Below, piece by piece: positions 35,901 to 45,870 of a DNA stretch of 64,000 nucleotides. How positions within the stretch are numbered: position 1 is the stretch's first letter; every line of letters starts with the position of its first letter. This DNA is from Pseudomonas putida (lineage in GTDB: Bacteria > Pseudomonadota > Gammaproteobacteria > Pseudomonadales > Pseudomonadaceae), in NCBI RefSeq assembly GCF_003228315.1, contig NZ_CP029693.1:1798001-1862000 (forward strand). The letters run 5' to 3'. The translations under genes were made by a program, and so were the position numbers. The notes beneath the pieces were generated by a model. The model was not told the origin of the DNA. It made no database searches and saw nothing but the letters and a program-made list of their open reading frames with translations.

Positions 35901-38900
35901 CCGGCGTGCCGTTCAATGGCAGCGTGACCGATCTGGCGGCGGTGGACGGCAACATCACCGGCATCGACGGCGGCGACACCCTGCGCCTGGTCACGGCCAT
36001 CGAAAACACCGGTGGCGGCGGCGCGTTCGACGTCACCACCAGCATTACCCTGCCCACCGGCCTGAGCTTCGTTGGCGGCAGCCTGGCCGCTGCCAACCTG
36101 CAGATTTATCGCGGCGACGGCACCGCGCTGGTACTGGGCGTGGACTACAGCGTCAACGGCAACCAGATCACCTTCCTCGATGCCGGTGGCCAGGCCACCC
36201 TGCTCGCCGGTCGCAGCGGCACCGCCGCCGACACCAGCGGCGCCAACCTGGTGGTGATCAGTTACGACGTGGTGGTCAGCTCCACCATCGAAGCCAGCCG
36301 CAGCCTGCAAAGCACCGCGACCCTGAGCAATTACGCCAGCGTCAACAATGGCACCGACTTCACCCCCACCGACCTGACCGACCTGTCCAGCCAACAGGTG
36401 GCGGCACCGGTGATCACCAAAGTGTTCGCCGACGGCACCCTCGATAACGGCGATTCCAGCGCCACCCACACCACCGGCAGCGACCTGGTGATCGGCGAAA
36501 GCATGCGCTACGACATCGTCGTCACCCTGCCCGAAGGCAGCACGCAAACCCTGCGCATCGACGACCTGATCCCGCCGGGCATGCGCCTGGACACCACCTT
36601 CAACGGCGGCCTGGGTTACCAGATCATCACCACTCGCGCCGGCAGTGGCGCCCTGGGCGCCGACTTTGCCGGCAGCATCGTGGTCAGCGGTTTTGCAGGT
36701 CAAGGCGGCACTTTGGGCGACGACGGCGTGGATGCACGCTGGACCTTCAGCGTGTCCGGCGCCACCGCCGACAACCAGACCGGCAACAACACCTTCGTGA
36801 TTCGCCTGCAACTGGTGGCCAACAACGTGATCGCCAACCAGGCCAACAAGGCGCTGCAGAACAGCGCGCAACTGACCTTCAGCGACCCGGACAGCGACAC
36901 GCCCAACGGCAACGTGGCGGTGGACCGCACCGTCGCGCTCACCGGTGGCCAACCCACGGTGACCGTGCGTGAACCGACCCTGACCGTCACGCAAGTGCTG
37001 ACCTCGACCTCGGGCCTGGGCGGCTACGACCAGGGCGACACGGTGACCTTCACCATCACCCTGACCAATGGCACCGGCGGCAGCGACTTCAATGCCTTCG
37101 ACATCACCTTCCTCGACAACCTGCCCACCCAACTGGACAACATCATCCTCACGGGCAAGTTGTATCTAGGGGGCGCGACCAATAACGGCGGCGTGGATTT
37201 CGAAATCGTCAACGGCCAGTTGCGCACCGTCAACGGCGCCAACATCGACATCGCCAAGGGCGGCAGCATCGTGTTGAGCCTGTCGGGCGTGGTCAACGCC
37301 ACGGCAGCGTCGCAGTCCAATTTCGCCAACGTGGCGACCGTGCAATGGACCAGCCTCGACGGCACTCAGGCCGGCGAACGTACCGGCGTCGACGGGCCGC
37401 TCAACGGTGGCACGCTCAACGACTATCGCAACAGTTCGGTGCTGGTGGTGCCGGTGGCCCAGGCCATCCAGATCTCCCGGGTCGGCGGCTTGCCTGATAC
37501 CGCCGCGCCGGCGCCGACCACGGCACCGGTGGAAGCGGTGACCATCGGCGAAGTGATCCGTTATCGCGTGGTGGTGCTGGTGCCGGAAGGCAACAACCCC
37601 AACTACCAGATCCAGATCACCCTGGCCAACGGCCTGCAATTCATCTCCCCGGATGCACTGGTCAACGCCTTGCGCATTGGCTTTATTTCCAATGGCGGGT
37701 TGGTCAGCGATGCCAACCTGATCGTCGGCGGCACCCTGGCCATCGATGGCAACGAAAACAGCCCCGAAGCCTTGCCGATTACTCCGGACCTGCTGGGCCT
37801 GGGCCCGACCGGTGTGTTCGACCCCAGCCGCCTGACCGTGGTCACCAACCCCGACGGCAGCCAGACCATCACCTTCAACCTCGGTAACGTGGTCAACGGC
37901 AACGGCACCGATGACGACCTGGAAGGCGTGGTACTGGAGTTCAACGTGCGGGTCGCCAACCAGGCGAGCAACCTCGCCGGTGCCCAGTTGGGCGCCAGTG
38001 CCCTGGAGATCGTCAACGGTGCGGGCCGGGCGGCCAGCAACACCATTCTGGAACGCATCGTCGAGCCAAGCTTCAGCGGCCTGGACAAGCAAGTGGTGGC
38101 CTTCGATCCGAACCCGACCGGCACCACCGGTACGGCCACGGTGCAATTGAGCTTCACCCAGAACGGCGGCCTGCCGGCGTTCGACGCCCAGGTGGTCGAC
38201 AACTTTGCCGGCGGCAGCAACTACACCCTGATCAGCGTCACCATCAACGGCACCACCTTCGGGCCGGGCAACCTGCCCGCCGGCGTGACCTTCAGCACCA
38301 CCGGTGGCCTGAGCGTCAACTTCGATCAGCTGGATGTCGGCGCCCAGATCCAGGTGCGCTATCAAGTCACCCTGCCCAACAACGCGATCGTTGCCAGCAG
38401 CAACGCCACCCTGACCTGGAGCAGCCTGCCGGAAGACTTCACCAGTTGGGGCGGCAACAGCGTCGGCATCGATGGCACCATCAATGGCGAGCGCACTGGC
38501 AGCACGGTCGGCCCCAACCAGTACATCCTGCGCGACAACGCCGGGCTCGGGGTGATCACCGGTACGTTATGGAACGACACCGCCTCGGCCACCGGCAGCA
38601 CCGTGCCCGATGGCCCCGGCCTTGCCGGGCAAACCGTGACCCTGACCTGGGCCGGCGCCGACGGGCAACTGGGCACCACCGCCGACAACCTGGTGTTCAC
38701 CACCGTGACCGACGCCAACGGCCAGTACCATTTCGGCGTGCTGCCCCTGGGTGTATTCCGCATCGATGCACCACCGGGGCTGGTGACCTTCCCGCAACCG
38801 GTTGGCGACTTGCGCGTGCGTATCGACAGCGACGGCGGCACCCTCGGGCAGATCACTATCAGCCTGGGCGATGCCGATACCCAGGCGGCGAACGCCGGTT

Positions 38901-41900
38901 ACGTCGAACAGAACGATGCGCCGGTCAACACCCTGCCCGGCACCCAGCAAGGCCTGGAAGACGTGCCGCTGAACATCGGCGGCATCAGCGTCGCGGACGT
39001 CGATGTCGACCGTGATCCCAACGTGGCGGACCGCAACATCAGCGTGACCCTGAGCGTGTTGCACGGCACCTTGTCCCTGGGCACCACCCTGCCCGGCGTC
39101 ACCGTCACCGGCGCCAATACCGCCAGCCTCACCCTCAGCGGCACCCTGGCCGACGTCAATAGCGTGCTGGCGAGCCTGCGCTACCTGGGCAACCAGGACT
39201 TCAACGGCACCGACACCCTGACCGTGGTCAGCAATGACCAGGGCAACTTCGGCGACGCCAATGGCGATGGCCTCCCGGGCACTCCCGCCGATGCGCTGAC
39301 CGACACCGACACCCTGCAAATCATCCTCGCCCCGGTCAACGACCCGCCGATCGGCGTCGATGACGTCGCCACCGCCGTGGAAGCCGGCGGCACCAACAAC
39401 AACGTGATCGGTGTCGACCCCACCGGCCAGTTGCTGGCCAACGACACTGACGTCGACATCGCCACCAACGCCGACAAGCTGCATGTGTTCTCCGTGGCCT
39501 CGGTGAATAACGGCGGCGCACAAACACCCGTGCAAGCCGTGACGGTGATCACCGGCCAGTACGGTCGCCTGATTGTTGGCACCAACGGCGCCTATCAGTA
39601 CATCGTCGACAACAACAATCCGCTGGTTCAGGCCCTGCGCCTGTCCGGCCAGACCCTGACCGACAGTTTCGACTATGTGCTGGCCGACCTGGCCGGCGCC
39701 ACCGACATCGCCCGACTGACCGTGACCATCCAGGGCGCCAACGACACCCCGGTGGGGGTTGACGACAACAACGTCGCCATCGAGGCCGGCGGCGTGCGCA
39801 ATGGCACACCGGGCAGCAATGCCGTGGGCAATGTGCTCACCAACGACACCGACGTCGACACCGTCGCCAATGGCGAAACCAAAACCGTCACCGCCGTGCG
39901 CCCGGTTCCCGAAGCCGGTACCGGCCCGATCACGCCGGTCACCGGCCCGACTGTCGTCGCCGGCCTGTACGGCACGCTGACCATCAACACCGACGGCAAC
40001 TACACCTATGTAATCGATAACAACAACGTCACGGTGCAGCGCCTGAGCGCCGGCGATCAGTTGATCGAGTTCTTCAGCTACCGGGTCACCGATGCCGGTG
40101 GCCTCAACGATGTCGCGCAATTGCGCATCGTCATCCAGGGCGCCAACGACAACCCGGTGGCCAGCGACGATGCTGCCGATGCCCAGGCGGCCTCCACCAA
40201 CGGCAACGCCACCGAGAGCAATCCGACCGGCAACGTGATCCTGTTCCCCAGCCGTCCCGGCACCGTCGACAACGGCATCGATACCGACGTCGATGCAGCG
40301 GACCAGCCCAGCGGGCAGTTGCACGTCGATGGCGTGATCAACAAGAGCGAGGCCACGTTCGACCCGGTCAATGACGTGCTGACCGGCGTCACCGCCGGCA
40401 CCTCCCAGGCCAACGGCACGGTTGTGGTCGGACAGTTTGGCACCCTGCGCATCGGCGCCGACGGTTCGTTCTTCTATGACGTCGACAGCACCAATGCCAC
40501 GGTTCAGGGCCTGCAAGCCGGACAGACGCTGACCGAGTTCTTTACCTATCGCGTAGTCGATAGCAAGGGGCTGACCGATACCGCGCAACTGGTGATTACC
40601 GTGCATGGCGTCAACGATCCGCCCGTGGCACAGAACGTCATCGCGATCGCCACCGAAGCCGGCGGCCTGAACAACGGCACGCCGGGCGTGAATCCGACGG
40701 GGGATGTGACGGCCAATGCCTTCGACCCGGATGGCGACCCATTGACCGTCACCTTGATCCGCGCTGGCGCGGAAAGTGCCGGCGGCGCCTCGGTGCCGGT
40801 GGTAGCCGGCGGTACGGTGGTCGTCGGCTTGTACGGCACCCTGACCATCAATCCCGACGGCAGCTACAGCTATGTCGTCGATAACAACAATGCGGATGTG
40901 CAGGCGCTGCGCCGCAGTACCGACCTGCTGCTCGAACGCTTCACCTACACCATCAGCGATGGCGTCAATCCGAACCCGGAAACCGACACCGCCGAAATCA
41001 TCGTGTTGATCAGCGGCAAGAACGACAATCCGGTGGCCACCGATGACACGGCCACCGCCATCGAGGCCGGCGGCCTGAACAACAACCAGCCGGGCGTGGA
41101 CCCTACCGGCAACGTGCTGACCAACGACACCGACGTGGATGGCGGCGAAATCCCCGCCGACCTGCCCGCCCACGATTACGGCGAAACCCGCGCCGTGGCC
41201 TCGGTACGCACCGGTGTCGAGGGCTCGACGAGCCCTGACGGAATACTGGGCACCGAACTGCGTGGCGCCTTCGGCTGGCTCACGCTCAACGCCGACGGCA
41301 GCTACAGCTATCGCCTGGACAACAGCATGGCGGCCGTACAGGCCCTGCGGGCCGGCAACACTCTGGTCGACAACTTCAACTACAGCGTGATCGATGCCGC
41401 GGGCGCGCAGGACATCGCGACCCTGACCATCACCATCCAGGGCGCCAACGACACCCCGGTGGCGCAGAACGACGTCAACACCGCCATCGAAGCCGGCGGC
41501 CTGAACAACGCCATACCGGGCATCAATCCCAGCGGCAATGTTCTGGCCAATGACACTGATGTCGATGGCAACGGCGAAGTCCTCAGTGTGATCGGCGTGC
41601 GTCAGGGCGCCTCCGTCGGCGTGATCGGTTCCGGCCTGGCCGGTGCTTTCGGCACCCTGACCCTCGGCGCCAATGGCAACTACAGCTACGTGCTGGACAA
41701 CAGCAACCCGCAGGTCCAGGCCTTGCGCACCAACGGCGACGTGCTGACCGAAACCTTCACCTACCAGATCCGCGACCTGGCCGGCGCCACCAGCACCGCG
41801 ACCCTGACCATCACCATTCGCGGCAGTAACGACAACCCGCTGGCGGTCGACGACAGCACCGTGGCCGTCGAAGCCGGCGGCACCGCCAATGCCATACCGG

Positions 41901-44305
41901 GCATCGACCCCACCGGCAATGTGCTGACCAACGATACCGACGTCGATGCCAATGACACCAAGACCGTCACCGACATCCGCACCGGCACCGAAGTCGCCGG
42001 CGGCACCTTCACCGGGGTCACCACCAGCCAGGTCCTCAATGGTCTGTACGGCACCCTGACCATCAACGCCAACGGCTCGTACAGCTACGTGGTCAACAAC
42101 AACCTCGCGGCGGTGCAGGCGCTCAAGGTCGGCGATTCGCTGGTGGAAACATTCACCTACCGCATACGCGACACCGCCGGCGCCACCGACATCGCCCAGC
42201 TGAACATCCGCATCGACGGCGCCTGGGATGCGCCGGTGGCCACCAACGATGTCGCGGTGGCCGTGGCGGACAACGGCGCGGGCAACAGCGTCAACCCGAC
42301 CCGCAACGTGTTGCCCAACGACACCGATGTCGACCAGGGCGATGTGCTGCACGTCACCGGCATTCGCTTCGGTACCGAAGCGGCCGGCGGTACGCTGGAT
42401 GCGGTCAACGCGGGCACCGACAACACCAACGGCACGTTGATCAACGGCCAGTTCGGGCAACTGATCATCGGCGCCGACGGCAACTACACCTACATCATCG
42501 ACTCCAGCAACCCGACCGTTCAGGGCCTGGGACCACTGCAGTTCCTCGATGAACACTTCACCTACCGGGTCACCGATCTGGGCGGACAAAGCGACCTGGC
42601 GGAAATCCACATCATCATCCGCGGGCGCAATGACGCACCCCATGCCAACACCGATACCGGCACCGCCGTGGAGGCCGGTGGCCTGAACAATGCGCAGCCC
42701 GGAGTCGATCCCGGCGGCAACGTCATCGGTAATGACACCGACCTTGAAAACGATGCCCTGACCATTTCCGCAGTGCGCACCGGCACCCTGACCGGCACTG
42801 GCACCACGGGCGTGGTCGGCACCTCATTGCGCGGGCAATACGGCGATCTGGTCCTGCTGCCCGACGGCACCTGGCGCTACACCCTGGACAACAGCCTGCC
42901 CGCCGTTCAAGCACTGCGTGTCAGCGGCCAGACCCTGGTCGATGTGTTCACCTACACCGAGAGCGACGCCTTTGGCGCCACCTCGAGCGCCGAACTGCAA
43001 ATCACCATCGACGGGCGCAACGACACCCCAGTCGCCCAGGACGACGGCAACACCGCCCTCGAAGCTGGCGGGGTCAATAACGGCACACCGGGCACCAACG
43101 CCACCGGCAACGTGCTGGACAACGACACCGACGTCGACAGCGTGGCCAACGGCGAGAGCAAGCAAGTACTGAGCGTCAGTGCCCAGAACGGCCAGAGCAG
43201 TGGCGCAGGCCAGGTGCTGGTCGGCCTTTACGGTCAGCTGACCTTGAACGCCGACGGCACCTACACCTACATAATCGATAACAGCAATCCGCAAGTGCAG
43301 GCCCTGCGCACCGCCGCCAACACCCTGAGCGAGACCTTCACCTATCGCATGAGCGATACCTTTGGTGCGACCTCGGATGCACGCCTGACCATCGTCATTC
43401 AGGGCGCCAACGACGCACCGGTGGCGCAGAACGACAGCGCCGTAGCCAGCGACCAGACACCTGCGCCGCAGGCCACTGGCAACGTGCTGCCCAACGACAC
43501 TGATGTGGATGCCAACGACGGCCTGCAAGTGGTTGCCGTGCGCACCGGCAGCGAAGCGGGTACCGGCACGGCCGGGGTGATCGGCCAGCCGATCCTCGGT
43601 CTCTACGGCACTCTGGTCCTCAACGCCGACGGCAGCTACACCTACACCATCGACCAGAGCAACCCCGCGGTGCTGGCCGCTGCCGGGCTGGGGCAGGTGC
43701 TGCAGGACGTGTTCACCTACACCATCAACGACATCAACGGTGCCAGCGACCAGGCCGAACTGGTGATCAACCTCGACATCGCCACGCCGTTCATCCCGGC
43801 GCCGCAGGACGATTTCTTCGACAACGACCCGAACAACCGCAGCAACCGCAACGGCGTCTTGCGCCTGCCGGATCCAACCCCGGCGATCTTCATCACCCCG
43901 GTGGTGGAACGCGAAGCTCGGGCACTGGAAGTCTCGAGCTGGAACGCGGGGGGCTCGAACCTGCGCATTGCCAGCGTCGGCGAGTTCACCAACGAGTCGA
44001 CGGGCGCCGGGCTGGGTCTGGTGCCGGGGCAATACGTGTCCCAGGCGGTGCGTGAAAGCCGTCTGGAAAGCGACCTCGACCTGGCCTGGATTCTGGGCCG
44101 CCAGGGCCGTACCAGCCTGAGCGCCGATGGCCTGTTGAGCGATCCGTCGCTGTTCACCCTCGAGAGCGCCCACATGACCCAAGGCCCGGCACAAACCGAG
44201 AAACCGGCCGAGCCGCGCCAGGCCCGAGGCTTCAGCGCCCAGTTGCGAACCGCTGCGAACCGTCTGAACCCGATCAATCGAGAACCGCGAAATCCGTCCA
44301 ATTGA
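32957..44305 (+). CDS. giant repetitive surface protein (LEPR-type N-terminus, DUF4347, VCBS repeats)
   Basis: A 3782-residue protein. Residues 22-31 read LEPRILFDGA, the LEPR-XLL-type N-terminal motif, and no classical signal peptide is present. A low-complexity Ala/Pro linker leads to a DUF4347 domain (about 77-235: SLLVIDSRI, IQVLSHG, IQLYGCDIGAG). Residues 240-1860 are DUF11-like beta modules; 1862-1985 is an SdrD-B-like module (ITGTLWNDTA, TDANGQYHFG); then one cadherin-like module. Eleven VCBS-type repeats of about 134 residues follow (2134-3606, core NVLTNDTDVD). The last 175 residues are unique. I see no RTX nonapeptides. ATG 32957 follows GAGGG. It is probably a secreted adhesin or biofilm protein, exported by the operon-mates downstream. 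Confidence 0.88.
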   Translation: MSETPRLFSGLHLRPQRQALALEPRILFDGAAASAAADQHHSNPVDAAHPATDPAATPATPTEARPATEPAPSAARSLLVIDSRIENREQLMAQLPGNVTAIVVNAGEDGLAAISAALAQLGKVDSIQVLSHGASGQFTLGNRTITADNVDQLGKTLEQWRNNLTQGADIQLYGCDIGAGVAGRTLVTEIARWTGADVGASSNDTGSAKAGGDWTLETRVGDIDKSIALSSVAMAHFDGLLADAAPTVTLPAAGSDVLLGDNFSFTVNFNNTSTQPGFAPFINLALPATGKDGDDGVNFISATYLGQNLVTHTVTFDAAGNATHPLAKDANGNFLIINAASFGMRAGDKLVVIELPFASVTNQQPIIPVQITASLSNLADTDFSNGSPDLTIRASGGFQFGNDALDNPTNDPSLIQVGGAAFVVHPTVITFDETITTPEGETATGPNYGRTLTVTVTPAPGQTLSHVIVTQPLPDNIQVTAITPGPGGRLTSITLHDGTVVTDPVAIAALIASDTVYINSFTVEYDSLTAATNTQVAFYVPEVDANGQAIINPVTGDAVTITLGAPTASGQWAPLDPRDVVAPNTTIDFTGTGRPTDFIAKSITLLKQVTLQTDIGQTGITPGDTLQYTLNLAISDYFAFGKDFFNEGQLVIRDQLSDGQTLTGTPTLTVTLNGVPQTITLVTTTVVNADGSTSMVFDIAQSLRNAFSNIRGWLNGDLAFDDTLEGAVLAVLSYSAVVGQTYKPPSGAPHSEINEGDEIGNTAVVDGTLLQDIFNLTGQSETDGSATTSVIPTNTVDINIVEVNNGTPPASGELRPGDEVTFELTYDLVTGDYEQFKLTAYLPLPLFDVTGVTWANGSDPNQWQIGPGNTNAGGVLTVTSAAGNSVVFDFGSFVTADTTGSRIVVRFTVRVGDQPFADQRSLDVLAQSSQQTTLTDRTLISSDVVAIVSVAEPVLAIKHGVVSSTNGTVSNTTGSWNAPGTTGVPFNGSVTDLAAVDGNITGIDGGDTLRLVTAIENTGGGGAFDVTTSITLPTGLSFVGGSLAAANLQIYRGDGTALVLGVDYSVNGNQITFLDAGGQATLLAGRSGTAADTSGANLVVISYDVVVSSTIEASRSLQSTATLSNYASVNNGTDFTPTDLTDLSSQQVAAPVITKVFADGTLDNGDSSATHTTGSDLVIGESMRYDIVVTLPEGSTQTLRIDDLIPPGMRLDTTFNGGLGYQIITTRAGSGALGADFAGSIVVSGFAGQGGTLGDDGVDARWTFSVSGATADNQTGNNTFVIRLQLVANNVIANQANKALQNSAQLTFSDPDSDTPNGNVAVDRTVALTGGQPTVTVREPTLTVTQVLTSTSGLGGYDQGDTVTFTITLTNGTGGSDFNAFDITFLDNLPTQLDNIILTGKLYLGGATNNGGVDFEIVNGQLRTVNGANIDIAKGGSIVLSLSGVVNATAASQSNFANVATVQWTSLDGTQAGERTGVDGPLNGGTLNDYRNSSVLVVPVAQAIQISRVGGLPDTAAPAPTTAPVEAVTIGEVIRYRVVVLVPEGNNPNYQIQITLANGLQFISPDALVNALRIGFISNGGLVSDANLIVGGTLAIDGNENSPEALPITPDLLGLGPTGVFDPSRLTVVTNPDGSQTITFNLGNVVNGNGTDDDLEGVVLEFNVRVANQASNLAGAQLGASALEIVNGAGRAASNTILERIVEPSFSGLDKQVVAFDPNPTGTTGTATVQLSFTQNGGLPAFDAQVVDNFAGGSNYTLISVTINGTTFGPGNLPAGVTFSTTGGLSVNFDQLDVGAQIQVRYQVTLPNNAIVASSNATLTWSSLPEDFTSWGGNSVGIDGTINGERTGSTVGPNQYILRDNAGLGVITGTLWNDTASATGSTVPDGPGLAGQTVTLTWAGADGQLGTTADNLVFTTVTDANGQYHFGVLPLGVFRIDAPPGLVTFPQPVGDLRVRIDSDGGTLGQITISLGDADTQAANAGYVEQNDAPVNTLPGTQQGLEDVPLNIGGISVADVDVDRDPNVADRNISVTLSVLHGTLSLGTTLPGVTVTGANTASLTLSGTLADVNSVLASLRYLGNQDFNGTDTLTVVSNDQGNFGDANGDGLPGTPADALTDTDTLQIILAPVNDPPIGVDDVATAVEAGGTNNNVIGVDPTGQLLANDTDVDIATNADKLHVFSVASVNNGGAQTPVQAVTVITGQYGRLIVGTNGAYQYIVDNNNPLVQALRLSGQTLTDSFDYVLADLAGATDIARLTVTIQGANDTPVGVDDNNVAIEAGGVRNGTPGSNAVGNVLTNDTDVDTVANGETKTVTAVRPVPEAGTGPITPVTGPTVVAGLYGTLTINTDGNYTYVIDNNNVTVQRLSAGDQLIEFFSYRVTDAGGLNDVAQLRIVIQGANDNPVASDDAADAQAASTNGNATESNPTGNVILFPSRPGTVDNGIDTDVDAADQPSGQLHVDGVINKSEATFDPVNDVLTGVTAGTSQANGTVVVGQFGTLRIGADGSFFYDVDSTNATVQGLQAGQTLTEFFTYRVVDSKGLTDTAQLVITVHGVNDPPVAQNVIAIATEAGGLNNGTPGVNPTGDVTANAFDPDGDPLTVTLIRAGAESAGGASVPVVAGGTVVVGLYGTLTINPDGSYSYVVDNNNADVQALRRSTDLLLERFTYTISDGVNPNPETDTAEIIVLISGKNDNPVATDDTATAIEAGGLNNNQPGVDPTGNVLTNDTDVDGGEIPADLPAHDYGETRAVASVRTGVEGSTSPDGILGTELRGAFGWLTLNADGSYSYRLDNSMAAVQALRAGNTLVDNFNYSVIDAAGAQDIATLTITIQGANDTPVAQNDVNTAIEAGGLNNAIPGINPSGNVLANDTDVDGNGEVLSVIGVRQGASVGVIGSGLAGAFGTLTLGANGNYSYVLDNSNPQVQALRTNGDVLTETFTYQIRDLAGATSTATLTITIRGSNDNPLAVDDSTVAVEAGGTANAIPGIDPTGNVLTNDTDVDANDTKTVTDIRTGTEVAGGTFTGVTTSQVLNGLYGTLTINANGSYSYVVNNNLAAVQALKVGDSLVETFTYRIRDTAGATDIAQLNIRIDGAWDAPVATNDVAVAVADNGAGNSVNPTRNVLPNDTDVDQGDVLHVTGIRFGTEAAGGTLDAVNAGTDNTNGTLINGQFGQLIIGADGNYTYIIDSSNPTVQGLGPLQFLDEHFTYRVTDLGGQSDLAEIHIIIRGRNDAPHANTDTGTAVEAGGLNNAQPGVDPGGNVIGNDTDLENDALTISAVRTGTLTGTGTTGVVGTSLRGQYGDLVLLPDGTWRYTLDNSLPAVQALRVSGQTLVDVFTYTESDAFGATSSAELQITIDGRNDTPVAQDDGNTALEAGGVNNGTPGTNATGNVLDNDTDVDSVANGESKQVLSVSAQNGQSSGAGQVLVGLYGQLTLNADGTYTYIIDNSNPQVQALRTAANTLSETFTYRMSDTFGATSDARLTIVIQGANDAPVAQNDSAVASDQTPAPQATGNVLPNDTDVDANDGLQVVAVRTGSEAGTGTAGVIGQPILGLYGTLVLNADGSYTYTIDQSNPAVLAAAGLGQVLQDVFTYTINDINGASDQAELVINLDIATPFIPAPQDDFFDNDPNNRSNRNGVLRLPDPTPAIFITPVVEREARALEVSSWNAGGSNLRIASVGEFTNESTGAGLGLVPGQYVSQAVRESRLESDLDLAWILGRQGRTSLSADGLLSDPSLFTLESAHMTQGPAQTEKPAEPRQARGFSAQLRTAANRLNPINREPRNPSN
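39359..43776 (+). repeat. eleven tandem VCBS-type repeats within the giant protein
   Basis: Units of about 400 bp encode a domain that usually starts with EAGG..N..PG..PTGNVL and has NDTDVD, followed by LYGTLTIN-DGSY-Y-VDNN and ending in TIQGAND. Copies 3, 8 and 11 lack the EAGG part, and copy 4 has ANAFDPDGD instead of NDTDVD. The rest are close to each other. Confidence 0.85.
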
Positions 44306-44334
44306 AAAGAATCGGTGAACACAAAGGATTGAAT

Positions 44335-45870
44335 ATGCCAAGAACCGCAAACAGGCTGGTGAGTACCGCCCTCGTCTCGACGATGCTGCTCAGCGCCTGC
44401 TCTTCGCTGGATCCCAAGCCCTCCACCGAGGAGGAAAACCGTCAACGCATCCTTGCCGATCAGTCACGCATGTACTCCGGCCAGGAAGCCGTTACCGCGC
44501 CCATCAACTTTTACGAGGCGGCTGCGCGGGCGCTCAAGTACAACCTGGATTACCGTCTCAAGCTCATGGAGAGCGCGCTGGCCTCGGACCTGCGCGACGT
44601 GTCGAGCCACGAGATGCTGCCGCGTCTGGTGGCGTCGGCCGGGTATGCCGGGCGTAACAACGATTCCGGCGGCACCTCCATCGGCATCGAGGACCGGCAA
44701 GTCAGCTTGCGTGCGTCGACCTCGGAAGAGCGCTATCGCGAACTCTACGGCTTGGGCCTGAGCTGGAGCCTGCTGGATTTCGGCGTGGCCTATTACCGCA
44801 CCCAGCAGAAATCCGACCAGATCCTGATGGCCGAGGAACGCCGGCGCAAAGTTGCGCAGAACGTCCTGCAGGACGTGCGCAACGCTTACTGGCGAGCCCT
44901 CGGTGCCCAGCGCCTGATGCCGGAAGTCGACAAGTTGCTGGCGCGCACCCAGACCGCCCTGACTTCGGCCCGCGACGCGGAAACCCGGGGCCTGTTGCCG
45001 CGCCAGGAAATCCTCGCTTATCAACGCGCCCTGCTCGACTCAATCTACCTGCTGACCGTGCGCCGCCAGGACCTGGAATTTGCCCAGGCGGAACTGGCGG
45101 CACTGATGTCGTTGCCACCGGGCGCGAAAATGGTCCTGGCCGACACCGCCGAGCCACCGTTGCCGGAACTGCACCAGAACATCGCGCAGCTTGAACAGCT
45201 GTCCATGGAAAACCGTCCAGAGATCATGGAAGAGTGGTACCGCAAGCGCGTCAACCAGAAGGACCTGGACATCGCCAAGGCACAGTTGTGGCCCAACGTC
45301 AGCTTTGACTATGGCTATCGCTACGACTCCAACAAGTTCCTCTACAACAACGACTGGAACGCCACCGGCCTGCAAGTCTCGATGAACCTGCTGCGCCTGT
45401 TGCAACTGCCTTCGCTCAATGCGGCGGAAAAATCCCAGAGTGAAACCGACGACACCCGCCGCGTGGCGCTGTCGATGGCGATCCTGACCCAGGTACGGGT
45501 CGGCACCCTGCGCTATCAACTGGCGCGCCAGGAGGTGGAGTTCACCGAAGAAAGCCTGCGGGTCGATCGCAGCCTGCTCGATTACGCCCAGGCGGCCAAG
45601 ACCGGCGCTCTCGGTTCCGAGCTGGAAGTGATCCGCGCCGAGGGTCGTTACCTGCTCTCACGTTACCAACGCGAGGCGGCGTTCTCCAGCGCCCAGGCGG
45701 CCTGGGGCCGGTTGTACAACTCGGTGGGGCTGGACGTGCTGCCCAACGAAATCGACAAACACGACATCAAGACCCTGGCCCGGGAAATCCAGAACACTCT
45801 GAACAAACAGGAGCAGCAACGCCTGCTCGTCACCCAGCAAGGAATGCCGAATGCGCCGACTCGCCCGTGA
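44335..45870 (+). CDS. TolC-like outer-membrane efflux lipoprotein
   Basis: A 511-residue outer-membrane factor with a lipoprotein signal (LLSAC, C22). Long helical segments and an internal repeat of the TolC-type hairpin are visible (NLDYRLKLMESALASDLRD; AERRRKVAQNVLQDVRNAYW; later RPEIMEEWYRKRVNQ and QLWPNVSFDYGY). It would form the channel through the outer membrane. ATG 44335 follows AAAGGA at 44323-44328. It starts 29 bases after the giant gene, and its end overlaps the next gene by 20 bases, so all are one operon. Confidence 0.88.
   Translation: MPRTANRLVSTALVSTMLLSACSSLDPKPSTEEENRQRILADQSRMYSGQEAVTAPINFYEAAARALKYNLDYRLKLMESALASDLRDVSSHEMLPRLVASAGYAGRNNDSGGTSIGIEDRQVSLRASTSEERYRELYGLGLSWSLLDFGVAYYRTQQKSDQILMAEERRRKVAQNVLQDVRNAYWRALGAQRLMPEVDKLLARTQTALTSARDAETRGLLPRQEILAYQRALLDSIYLLTVRRQDLEFAQAELAALMSLPPGAKMVLADTAEPPLPELHQNIAQLEQLSMENRPEIMEEWYRKRVNQKDLDIAKAQLWPNVSFDYGYRYDSNKFLYNNDWNATGLQVSMNLLRLLQLPSLNAAEKSQSETDDTRRVALSMAILTQVRVGTLRYQLARQEVEFTEESLRVDRSLLDYAQAAKTGALGSELEVIRAEGRYLLSRYQREAAFSSAQAAWGRLYNSVGLDVLPNEIDKHDIKTLAREIQNTLNKQEQQRLLVTQQGMPNAPTRP

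Noticed and set aside
32981..37132. Minus-strand frames opposite the first part of the giant gene
   Set aside because: They are Gly/Val/His-rich shadows of the DUF4347 and DUF11-like coding sequence.
38567..42643. Long minus-strand open frame (1358 codons) opposite the giant gene
   Set aside because: It is antisense to conserved VCBS repeats; the length comes from GC-rich codon bias and repetition, and its translation shows no domain.
32957..44305. RTX/LapA-type type I secretion substrate
   Set aside because: I see no GGxGxD nonapeptides, no ABC ATPase and no LapG-type di-alanine cleavage site that I can recognise near the N-terminus.
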